A DNA stretch of 64,000 nt from Ulva prolifera (Eukaryota; Chlorophyta; Ulvophyceae; Ulvales; Ulvaceae), in NCBI GenBank assembly GCA_023078555.1, contig CM041197.1, positions 11,133,257 through 11,197,256 on the forward strand, written 5' to 3'. The notes below the pieces were generated by a model, which saw nothing but the letters and a program-made list of their open reading frames with translations, was not told where the DNA came from and searched no databases. Below, piece after piece: positions 1-10,511 of the stretch. Position numbers and translations under genes: made by a program. Position 1 is the stretch's first letter; each line of letters starts with the position of its first letter.

Positions 1-3000
1 GAGTTAAAAACGGCCAAGCTCATGGCCATGTGCTCAAAGTAATACCACTGCCGCGTATAGCGTGTACAGCTTCGCAGATGATCATGTGAAAGGAGTTGTA
101 GCAGAGCAGGCCACATCGCAGTGGCGGTGCATGCAGCCCTGCTCAATGGGCAGTCTCGGCTCTTTAGGTGCTGGAAACACCGCAGGCCACTGAAGCATTC
201 GCTGAAGAAGACCAAAGTTGAAATGAAATAGATACCAATGCAGACCAACGCAAGCAGCATTGTGGAAGGAGGTTTGTATCAAGAGAGCAGTGTCACTACA
301 AGAAACCTGACCGGCCCAAGGAAGGCACATGTGCCACATGTAAAGTACAGTAAATCTGAATTTACTGAGCCGTATCATATCGGACATTGTCATCCTTTTG
401 GACATTGACATCCTATTGGACATTGACATTCTATGTATCAATATTGAACATTGATGTGTACATGTTGTGCCTCACAAAGGCACCTTCAGTACCACCACAG
501 GCAGCACTCCGGCTCTTTCAAGGAAACATATTATCACCTTCTTTCGTAAGTTGTCATGGAAGCCTTCCTGAGGGCATGAATTGCAAGCAGCTCGGTGCCA
601 CGAAAGCGACCAGCAGATCTCGAGATGCGAATTCTGTGCCAGATTGAGAGTGTTATGGACACTGTGTGGCCAGAAACTCTCAAATCAGGTCCTGGAGTGA
701 AAACATGAAATTGAGCTGTTGCATTTAACGCTGGTGTCTCGCTTTTCCAGCGGCGTTTACGAGAGCATGAACCAGCTACGGCAATGCGAGAGATGGCGCT
801 ACCAGCACCAGCACGCCGTAGCTGCTCTTGCTCTGTGCTCAGCACCCCGAGTACAGGCCGAACAGGGGTGTACATGCATAAGATCTATCAAGATACTTCG
901 GTCAGTGCTCCTGAAATCGGCTGCAGCATTTGAGATGTTCTCAGACGAGAGTTGATGACGCCACTACAAGAATGACTTTGGCCCGGAACTTGGTCCGGTA
1001 GCAGGCTGTGTACCGGAACGACGCCGTCTGGTTGTCCCAGGTGCTTGTTCCGGGGACCGCGGATCAGAGCTGGCACCCAGGTGTCCCGGAACATGAACAT
1101 TCAACTGTTCCGGGATACTTGATCCGGTATGTGGACCCACCTGCCAGGAACACCGGTCAATCTGGTCCGGAACACGCGCTCCGGGGAACTATCATCGTGG
1201 GCGAAACTGCTGTCTTCGTGGACCCATCTGCCCATGAATGTCCTATCTGCATTATGCAGCTGATGTCGGATCGACTGCACTCAGACCGATGGTGTGACTA
1301 CAGCTGCAGGGCAACGTGCGTAGCAGCGGTCTGTCGACGCAGTGACGCGGTGTAGACTTGATAGATGCGGTACGGTACTCATACGTGGCACAAGAAGACA
1401 TCTTGATGTATTATCTAGTGGCCATGGCGCCATGTGCGAACCTGTGCGGGTTGCTGGTCTGGGTCGCCATGTCTGCGTCTCGCGTGGCAGACCTGGCGAA
1501 AATTTGCAGGTTGTGCATACGAACGTCGGTAATTTGTCATACACATTCCTTTGAAGTCCTTCCCTGGACGTCTCGTTGACTGTCACAGCGGATGGCCAGT
1601 CCGTCCCCGCGGGGCCTTGTCGCCACCTGCATGATACTGCACTTTGGCTACGCCTTCTGTCTCGGGAGATTCTGGAGATGCAACACATCGGCGGAAAGCC
1701 AAATTCGTGCTCAATATATGATATACGACTCGGCCAGGCAATGCGTATAGGCTGCGTTCACATGTCCGTTTGCTCCGAGGCCTGTGTTGACTTTGCAGCA
1801 CCAATGCAACTTCCCATCCCGCGAAAAGTCTGGCCACCGCCACGTTAACTTACGAGATGTTGTACTGTTTATTGATTCCGAGTATCCGATGCTGGTTTGG
1901 CTTGATCGACGCTCACATCGTCGAAAAGTGGTATCGCACCGATCCGTTTTCAAGAACAGACGTCCGCCTCAGCATGACAAGCTATAATGGGACGGACATA
2001 TCTATTTAACATCGAGTGGCCATGACACATTTTCAGAGCAAATGCTTTTTGGAGTTGTGCGGTTGCCCAGCTCTTCTCCTTGCATTGGTCTCTTGCAAGA
2101 ACGCAAGCTGAGAGAGCTCCTGCAGTCTTTCAAAGATGTCGGAGAGATCAGCTTACCTCATAATATTCAAGTGTGCAAGAGGGACGAGAATTCAGATTTG
2201 CCTTCTCAAGACACAATGACGCTGCTGCTACTCTCACATAGGTATGCCTCCATCAACAACAGATCTAGCAACTGCCTCCACAGCAACTTTTTCGAAGTTG
2301 TACCACGAGGAGCAACTTAGCTTCAAGACCAGGATGCTAGTTCACTCATGCTGATGCATACAGGTGCCCAACACTCTTGCAATCGACCACACATGATCGG
2401 CTTCGACACCAGTACCGCAAAGAGTGAGGCACCGCCTTCTTCCACACAGGGTATCTTCCACACAGGGTATGCTTCTATGATGTTTACGCTGCACATTTCC
2501 AATAGTGGCACCGAATCGAGACTGACAACACACGGCTGTGTTGAATCACACTGTTGATACATAATGGTGGGCGCAGGTCAACGACCGGATGGCTGAGGCA
2601 GTTGTGCAGCCTGTGGTGTTTGGGATGGCTGCTCTCATAGATGCAATCATGATGGACCTCACAGAAGCTGTACAAGGTGAGCACGTGTCTCAATCACGAG
2701 TTCCAGCCCCTCTACACAGAGATCAGATTGGTGACCCTTGCTGTGCTGGCTGATTTACTTCTCAAGGTATCTAGCTTGCAGGGAACAGCCATCATCTTCA
2801 CGATGAACGTGTCCCACCACGAGCACCAGCATGCCAAGCAATTAAAGGCAGATGTCAAGCAAAAGCCGAAGCCCGACTTTCGATGTTTGATATAGTTAAT
2901 TTGTGGTACGCAATATGGATGCTCGGGGCGCTGTGCAACGTGAGAGCACTGCCCAAGGGGAGGCAGGACCATGTGATGAGACGCACGCATTCTGCGACAC

Positions 3001-4870
3001 TCGGAAGGTTGTCAGTGATGTAATGTTGCTTATGTGGTGTACATTTCGTGATACATCGTTCCTGTGTGATCACCTGCGTGTTCGCCTGCGTGTCCACAAG
3101 CATCGCCGGAACATGCCATACCCCCAAACACTCTAAATCTCTACCCCAGATTGGCTGTTCCGGGCCCGGCGGAACCAAAGAAGCGTGCGAATTAGAGCCC
3201 CAGGACGGGTGAAAATAGCAGTATATGTCAGTTATATTGTTTTGCGTTGGGTCGCTGCACGGCTGGGCTGGCGAAACGACGTCCGCCCTGTGACAACGGG
3301 GCGCCAACTGATCACACGATCATGGCCACGACAGGCTGAGAACATACAGAAGTGCACCGAAACACAGCCGCAAACAATCAGCAGGCAACTTAAATGATCA
3401 GCGCGGAGAATAATCGGTCGCTGGGCCTCCTCAGCACCACCCACAAGCTGCACAAGAGCACCGTGCCCTCCAACACTGACACACGGTACATCGTATTGAT
3501 GCATTGTGAGCAAACCAGGCAAGCCCATGCACCTTCACGCATTTAAAGTGGGCCACTGGGCGCGAGTAAGTGTGGACACGTCTAAATGGTGTGGTGTAGC
3601 GCACGATGCGAGTACGAAGCATCTCTGCTTCATCCGGGCGCCCGACACGGAACATGCTACCTTTGAGTCACAGCGACACCGAAACAACACAATTAACCTT
3701 AAAGCTAAAACATCGCGTCACGAAAGTCGACCGTTGCCAGTCGCATGACGTGCCCGCGCTGCGACAGACAGCCTACCCGCACCTGGTGCTGAGCGCACAC
3801 GGGCTCGGGAAGAACGACAACAAGCGTACAAACACTCAAAATTCATCCATATGTGCGCCCGTTTTACTCTTCACGGCAGTGGAGTTCGGCGTGGTATGAA
3901 AACTTCGCGACTGGCTTACATGCATATGCACACGAGAACACGCGCGTGTAAGCGTCAGTGCGCGCCGCGAAATCATGCGGGCGTGCAGCATACAACTACA
4001 ACAACCTCGAACGATGTTCTCACGCCGACACCACTGCAAAGCTACTTTCCCACACTTTGTTTGAGAGTCGCTGAACACGGCATTGTGCCCCCGGAACAGC
4101 TCCCAAAATAGTGTTCCGGTGGCCTGTTCCTGCAAAAGCCATTCTTGTAGTGCGCGCGGACCTTCAGAATGTGCGCGGTACACAGAGCCTGCCTCGAAGA
4201 TGCACCAAGAACATGCAACCGGAAATACTGGCTTCAATATGTATTGCAATGCAGCTATGACGGTTTACACGGACAGAGCTCTGTGCTGCTCGAGACAGGT
4301 AGCACCGCAGGACCCAAGCTGGGGCGCCACACGTGTACACGCAAGCAATCGCCGGCAATCGTCATCACAGAACAGCACGATGCAGCTATAATGTTTAGTT
4401 CGGGAGGAGAACTGCACCAGGCGGACACCGTTTAGGCAGCCACTGGCCCGGGCTCTCGATGGGCTGGATCAGATTTCGCGAAAGGGCAGCTTCCCGCCAC
4501 TCAAACTTGCGTTCAGGTCGCGGGGTGAGTGTCGTCAGGTTTCAAGCCTGCAAGACGGAGATGCATGAACAAACGCCACGTTCCGTACGCCCCGTATAAA
4601 AGTTCGCATGGTTCCGTCGCGCAGTCGTTCTCCGCTTGTGTATTGTCGAGGATGCATGCATGTGGCGCTATGGCAGTGGCGACACACTGGGAATTCTCAA
4701 GTCGGTGATCAGCAGGCCTCCGTGCTCCGTGTATGCGTCAGCTATGTTTCAGACTATGATCTGAATAGCTGTAGTGAATCGACAGCCTGGCGATTGCGCC
4801 TGAGTCAATACAATACAGGCCGGGGGACCAAGGTAGGAGACAGCATGCAAAGACAGTCCAACTGAGGAGT
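1..4870. other. Gene-poor left flank, no gene supported
   Basis: I see no exon with a recognisable domain on either strand here. Open frames are short, overlap on both strands and lack flanking GT/AG signals that agree with one another. Two local features stand out: a cluster of CCGGAAC/GTTCCGG motifs near 1.0-1.2 kb, and a TATA-like TATAAAAG at about 4,595-4,602 with no convincing gene after it. The stretch may hold decayed mobile DNA. Confidence 0.5.
981..1195. repeat. Cluster of CCGGAAC / GTTCCGG motifs
   Basis: Within about 215 bp the heptamer CCGGAAC or its complement occurs at least five times in both orientations (near 983, 1,013, 1,047, 1,086, 1,107 and 1,167), with further CCGG variants between them. 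Isolated copies recur near 3,105, 3,157, 4,090, 4,111 and 6,788. No period or flanking duplication identifies the element, so it is listed only as a motif cluster. Confidence 0.4.
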
Positions 4871-4874
4871 ATTC

Positions 4875-5863
4875 GCGCAACTATGGAATGCCGTACATCT
4901 GGAAACCATATTTGTGTGCCACAACCCTGGTCCTCGCATACGCTGCCTCAGGCGCAGGCATTGAAGACCTCCTGCACTCCTCTGGTGGAGCCTCCGGACT
5001 TGGTGCGGCGTAGCAGGCGCAAGTCCTGCGCGGCAGCCTCCCACGTCTGAGTTAATGACACCAAACATGCTGCTGTACCGCGGGTGCCAGTGGTGCGTCG
5101 AGCCTGCGAAGCAATCGAATGAGTGTCGCATGGAAGAGGCAATCGACCAAGGGTACTGTAGCGCTTGCTGCTGTTGGAAATCTCCCTGCATCATATCATT
5201 CGTCTTCCTTCCTGTTAGGAATGCGTACTTCCATTCGCATGCCTTGGTCCTCCCCTGCGTGAGCGACACATGCCATGCAGTGCGTGAGTCACGTCGGGGT
5301 TGACCGTTGCTCCCTGCAGTGCCAACCGCCGCCGTTGGCGTGACTCCGCTTCGTGGCACACTCGCTGGCGGGATGCCGGCGCGTGGCCATCAGCCTCGCA
5401 CTCCAGCAGACAGGCTTTGTTGCCAAAGCAACCAGGAATTGTGAGTTTGACCACGGGCGGCACAAGGCCTGTATTGGGGTCGTCGGTGCAGATCAGCGCG
5501 GAGCTCTGTGTGCGGGCATGCACATGCCCCCCCCCCCCCCCCCCCGTGGCGTGGACTATTTAAATGCTGCGAGCACAGTTCGCCATACAGATCACATCCG
5601 AGAGCTTTGTCTATGCACAGAATACCGGCACAGAGACCAGGGCGATATGAACAGTTTAAGTGCCAGTGAGGAACGGGGGGGGGAGAATGCTTGGGCAGTA
5701 CCTGCTGCGGTGTAGCCCAGCCGGCGGCAGGCGACGGCGGCATCGGGCCCAACGAACACGTCGCCACTGCCCTGCCGCCGGGAGCTTTGGAAGAAGAGTT
5801 CCAGAGGCCCGCCATCACAGCCACCAACAACGGTAACACCGAGGAGCCTCGAATCACCCTGTT
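4875..5863 (-). pseudogene. Decayed minus-strand SRCR gene fragment
   Basis: Three successive SRCR pieces read on the minus strand. At 5,863-5,702, after a CATGCAG acceptor, comes the front half of a domain ending in the diagnostic VACRRLGYT. At about 5,468-5,345 comes a rear half with VVKLTIPGC and LLEC. At 5,025-4,875 comes the front half of the next domain, with DLRLLRR and then GSVCED. Decay is visible. The Trp expected just before GSVCED is a TGA stop at 4,950-4,948. The first piece lacks the usual WGxVC cysteine. The order of the pieces matches one transcribed gene rather than scattered insertions. It is opposite in orientation to the four-gene array. The missing start and end are not seen. 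Confidence 0.6.
5527..5545. repeat. Poly(C) tract, 19 nt
   Basis: Uninterrupted run of 19 C on the plus strand, inside the minus-strand SRCR relic in what would be its intron. Similar C runs lie upstream of genes A and C. Confidence 0.9.
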
Positions 5864-6815
5864 CTGCATGGCAACTGGGCTCGTGCAATGCATGAGTTTT
5901 GTGTCATCACTGGAGCACACAAATAAGAATGCAAGGTACTGCAGCAGTACTTATCTAAGTCGATCATGCATACACATGTTCACACTCCTGTGTCGAATAC
6001 ATTGTTGAGAGGCCGGAAGCCGCCAGTGCATGCATGACAGGACACCCTGGCTCACTAGCATGACAGATGGCCAACGCACACTCACACCGGATGCACCACC
6101 GACACCACCGACACGCCGCAGGAGGGTGTCATGCACTCAACCCCACACTCACGAGCAAGCCCTCACATAGAACAATCTCGCCGCCCGTGCAGCTGCTGTG
6201 GACCAAGCCTGTAGCCCGGCCGCCAACGGCTCACCGGTACCCCCCGGCCTCAAGACGCCGGAACTCGAACGCGAACCCCCCATCCCATCCCGCAGCCCCC
6301 TCCCACACCCAACCCCTACACACAATCAGGGCAGCCCCAGTGAGTGATGTTCCGTGTGGTGTGGTGTGGTGTGCCCATAATTGCATGTATGCATGGTGTC
6401 CATGTGCGTGTTGTGCTACATAGGGGCAGCTGCCTAACCAGCATTGCCTCTGTAGCACACAGCATTGGCTTGTTAGGCATTGGCTGGGGTCAGGTACTAG
6501 CATAGGTGACTGATGCATACCAAGGGCCAGGTTAGGGAGGGCCTATGACAAGGATGAAGGCTATCTGGATAAGGCTATCCATTGTATGCAGCAGGTACAC
6601 TTGTTGTAAGCTTCCCCAAATGACTCAGTGGCAGCAGTGTATAGCTATGCAGCAGTATCAACTGCTGTGTGCCAGACACTGATGGGCGTTTGTTCACAGA
6701 CCGTATATACGCGTAGGCAAGTATGAATGAAAGGTCCCAAAGGTCAAAGCTGAGCTCATCATTCTGCATGCTTAGGTATTACGTGTAATGCTGCTGTTCC
6801 GGGCTGAGATGTTTC
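5864..6815. other. Non-coding, CA-rich spacer
   Basis: Nothing with domain or splice support. The first few hundred bases are recognisably homologous to 26.29-26.45 kb, showing that the minus-strand SRCR relic was duplicated together with its flank. Confidence 0.4.
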
Positions 6816-6819
6816 ATAT

Positions 6820-8350
6820 GCATGGCCGAGCTGCCGGGTTCGGAGTGCGATCTTTACCCGATTGAACAGCTACACAAAGGTGCTGCAAGGACTAAACCAT
6901 CTATCCTTGCTGAAAGGCGTGCATATCGTTCAGTAGCGCATTGGCTTGGGGACAGTCCCGCGCAGCTAGCTATAGGCGAGTTGCTGAGAGACTGACCATT
7001 GGCGGGTGTCTACGAGCGCGCGTGGCAGTGGTGCACCATGGTGGGCCCCGCGGGCCGAGCGCGGCGTTGTCGTAAACGCCTCGTGCTGACTGCCCAGAGC
7101 CGTTGGCACGCACAAGTTGTGGATTGGCGCATTGCACCCACGCAACTGACCCACGTCTCACAGCAGCTAGAATTCACGTGTCAGTTACTGAGCAAGTCAT
7201 CTGGGGAGCTGCCTGCTGTTAGAATGACACAGCGTTTATGCTGAAGCTGCATCCGCCTCGAGGTTTGCTCGCGCCCGCATTTCACGCAAGTTCCCAACAA
7301 ATGGCTCTATCTGTCCCAGAAACCTTGTTGGTTCATTGCACCAAGTGGAATGCATAAATGACCTGTGACCCCCACAACTGGCGTCCGCATAGCGTTTGCT
7401 GTTCCCACCTAGGGCTTGTAACCCAGCCGGAAGCCGAATCCCACAGACTTGTACGTCACTGCTCGCCAAAGCGGCTGTACACCCTCAAGAGAAAGAATTG
7501 ATGATAATGCCTCAGCGATAGGAGCAGCCATTGAACGTTGAACATGAAGGTGCGCTGGAATGTGGGTTGCAGTTCCCCGGCGCAGTGATCCCACTCGATG
7601 CAAGAGGGCTCGAGCGTACACAACATCAACTACCATCGATCTATATCTACTTACCTGCTTCCGGATAATGTATATAAGGATCAGATCGCACCGCGAGGCC
7701 TTCGTTTGCTGTGGCCTGCGCAGTTCATGAGCGTTGGCACTGTGCACTGCAGAAGAGTCCTGCTGCGGCCATCGTCGGCTGGCGTACTTAGGAACTAGCG
7801 GGTTGCGCTGGCCTGTTGGCGGAATGGTACGCTTGGGTTGTTAAGCTTAAGCTTAAGCGCAGGTGGTGCCGACGCTCATGTGGTTGTCCAAGGCTGAGCT
7901 ATACCCCCCTAAGAACAAACGGGCACAGCTACGCCTATGTATAATAGTTGTGTCCTTCAAGCCAATCTGAGCGCTTGCTAGTCGGGAAGCGGACGTTGCA
8001 CCGAGGGCCACGTGCCACATTAGCGACGTCGATTAGCTGCGAACCATACCGCTCTGACGTAGAATCGGCCAGTTATCTGTACACCGTTCTGTTTCAATCA
8101 AACCAGCGAAAGCCTGCATAGCCTGCCAGTGCAGCGTAGGTACGCCGGCAGAGTCCGACTGAGAGTCGGTGCTGCTGGTCCCAGCTGCAGTGTAAACGTT
8201 CGAGAAACGTCAATGTGCATGTGTGTGAGGGATGAGGGCTTTACAATGATGATCTTGACGACGTTTCCGGATGCCATCCCTATTGTGACACTGCTTGTAC
8301 AGCGGGGTCCTCATAGCCATGAATTGCGCTGCACAGTATGGCCTGTGAGT
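6820..8350. repeat. Upstream homology block, copy 1
   Basis: This stretch aligns by eye with about 26.9-28.47 kb and 40.4-41.96 kb. Shared landmarks are an ATGCATGGCCGAG-type motif, a conserved TCTACGAGCGCGC string (near 7,010, 27,165 and 40,676), and GTGCAG..GTACGCCGGCAGAG near 8,130 and 28,260. It precedes genes A, B and C at similar distances, so it belongs to the duplicated unit and may carry distal promoter sequence. A plus-strand reading frame ending in VYERAW is open in copies 2 and 3 and broken in copy 1. I cannot tell whether it was ever coding. Confidence 0.55.
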
Positions 8351-8404
8351 GTGCATTTTGATTGTTGTGTGCCTGGGGCACCTTTTGTTGTGCAGCAAGA
8401 TGCA

Positions 8405-8882
8405 TGTGTTACAAGGGCAAAGCCAGAGAGGCAGACCACGAACAGGCGCAACACGCACCTAGGCAAGCACCCACACGCAACGCAGACCAACACACCCCAT
8501 GCGACCGCACATGTCAGCAGCCGCCCCGGCCGTGCCAGACACATACAGCCCTCCGCCGGCGCCGGCCGCGCTGCCAGCTTGGGCCACCGCGGCCACGCGG
8601 GCGGCGGGGTTGTATTGCTTGCAGGCGCGGGGTTGTGTGTGGTGGGGGCTGGAGCGGGGCCGGGTGCGAGGGTGTGGTGTGGGGGAATGTGTGTTCGTGT
8701 TCAGAGGGTTCCTGTCAGATGTGGTGGGGCGCTGTGTGCGGGTGCTTGCTGTGCCTGGGCGCTGTGTTCGCGCGAACTCGACGTGGATGCCACTCTCCTG
8801 ACGTGCAAACGTTGCCAGTGGGCCGTTCGTATGCTTGCTCTGGCGGTGCTTCTGGCCACTCCGGCTTTGTCGTCGTAACACA
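8405..8882. mobile_element. MITE-like element with imperfect terminal inverted repeats
   Basis: The left end reads TGTGTTACAAGGGCAAAGCC and the right end is its imperfect complement (about 20 of 24 positions match). The interior is C- and CA-rich with no transposase. Related ends occur at 10,035-10,263, 28,505-28,598 and about 54,329. The homologous upstream regions of genes B and C lack this copy, which supports an insertion. I see no clear target duplication for this copy. Confidence 0.45.
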
Positions 8883-9102
8883 TACAGGCCTCCGTACCCA
8901 CATCTACACACACACCCCCACCCCTAAACGCACCAAAACCCGGCCCCAGAGCCCAAACGGTGTATGCAACACAGGTCGCAAAGCCAAACAAATATGTATG
9001 CGTGTATGTCGTGCATACATAGTGACGACTGCCTCAAACCGCATGCTAATGCTGTAGCACCGTAGCCACAATGGTGTATCCTTCCAATGCACCAACAGGC
9101 AG

Positions 9103-9365
9103 CCCCCCCCCCCCCCCCCCCAAACGTGCCGGCGACACAATGCCGCTTGTTGCCCCGGCCCCTCAGAAGCTCTCCCGAACCACGACCACACGCATGAGGC
9201 ACCAGCCGCATGTGCAACTCCGCACAACAGTCGTGCACCCATCCAGGACAGTGCCAAGGATGTCCTGACCTCAGCACGCCGTCTTCGGGGCCAGAATCAT
9301 TGCAAACGCGCATGACCTCACCAGTGCACCTGGCCATCCCACGCATCATGCATCCCACGCTGCAG
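9103..9365 (+). promoter_or_regulatory. Conserved 5' leader of gene A with poly(C) tract
   Basis: A 19-nt C run (9,103-9,121) lies 244 nt before the start codon. Equivalent runs lie 224 nt before gene B and 226 nt before gene C, in otherwise alignable sequence. The bases just before the ATG are CTGCAG, which looks like a 3' splice site. The same hexamer precedes the ATG of genes B and C, and TTGCAG precedes that of D. The inference is an intron in the 5' untranslated region ending exactly at the start codon, with the true promoter further upstream. Confidence 0.45.
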
Positions 9366-10034
9366 ATGGCTGCAAAGTCGCGGCGCTCTGCGGCGCATGT
9401 GGCCGCAACGGCTCTCACTGTGCTCCTCGTTGCCGCCCCTGCCTGCGCCGATGTGCCGTCTGCCGACATGATCTCCAGTGGGGGCGGGGCTCCAGGGCGG
9501 CCGGCACGCCCGGCGCGGCCGGCTCGGCCGACGCGGCCGGAGCGGCCGGAGCGGCCGATGCGGCCCGCTCGGCCGGCGAGGCCGGCGCGTCCAGAGCGCC
9601 CAACCCGCCCGGGCCGCTCCGATCCGGCCCAGCCCCCCGGCGGGGGTGACGCCAGGATGCCTGACCCTGCAACGCCTGTCATCGAGCCGCCCGCAGGCGC
9701 CATCCCCGCGGCACCCCCGACGGAAGTGCCAGGAGGTGAGATTCAGATAGCCGTTGTGATCTCCTGCATAGAGAGCTGTGTGGTATCACACGGCTTTGCC
9801 ACAGCCATCAGGTGACGCGAAGTTGTGTCTGGCTGATGTGGTGGACACCTCCAGACCTGCCTACATCACCACCCGTCCTGGTTTACCCGCGTAGTAGCTT
9901 CTGGTGGAGGCTGAGCTGGAGCAGAGCAGAACTGTATGTACGTAGGTACGCTTGATTACAAAGCCACGACTACTTGGAGATTGACAACTCATCAACATCC
10001 GCGATTTGTGTCAAGATGCATGCTGGGATAGTAC

Positions 10035-10263
10035 TGTGTCTCAAGGACAACGGCAGCAAGGCGGGCAGCACCGCGAAAGAAGCAAAAAGACGAAGCAAAC
10101 ACCCAGACACCCACGCATGCGACACCCACCACGCCCAGAACACCCATCACACAGGCCCGCAGAACGCCAAGCACACACCCAAACCCCCATACACGCACGC
10201 ACAGACCCCACGGCCCACACACAACAACACACCGGCCCCTCCGGCTTTTTCCTTTGTAACACA
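10035..10263. mobile_element. MITE-like element in intron 1 of gene A
   Basis: It starts TGTGTCTCAAGGACAACGGC and ends with the complement of TGTGTTACAAAGG. The interior is ACCC/CAC-rich and has no coding potential. Its left end matches the insert at 28,505-28,598 (read as complement), marking a shared repeat family. It lies wholly within the first intron. Confidence 0.4.
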
Positions 10264-10481
10264 CAACGACACAACCGCCAACACCACAACGCCCGCCGCC
10301 GTACGACAGGGCCACGCCCACCACATAGTAATGTGTGGCCTGTGATGCAGCAGGCCCCCCTACTCTTCAAGCTTGCCACATCATGCAAATGTAAATCATG
10401 GGTCATGCATGCCGCTCTGTCTAGTCTCGTCGGGCGTGCCTACCATTCACCGCAGGCTGCGCTGCCATCGACCATGCCCGT

Positions 10482-10511
10482 CCTCCAGGCGGCAGTGCTG
10501 CCGCCTGGAGG
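10482..10511. repeat. Perfect 14-bp-arm hairpin in gene A intron 1
   Basis: CCTCCAGGCGGCAG is followed after two bases by its exact reverse complement. It is GC-rich and stable as RNA. It sits in an intron, about 140 nt before exon 2. Confidence 0.8.

Noticed and set aside
8129..9057. Two overlapping plus-strand frames of 230-250 codons
   Set aside because: They run through the CA/GC-rich MITE-like element, have Cys/Arg/Thr-rich low-complexity composition, and have no counterpart before genes B and C.
8924..9703. 259-codon minus-strand frame rich in Gly-Arg-Ala
   Set aside because: It is the antisense shadow of the Arg-Pro linker of gene A exon 1 plus the poly(C) tract, with no domain of its own. 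The same shadow appears opposite genes B and C.
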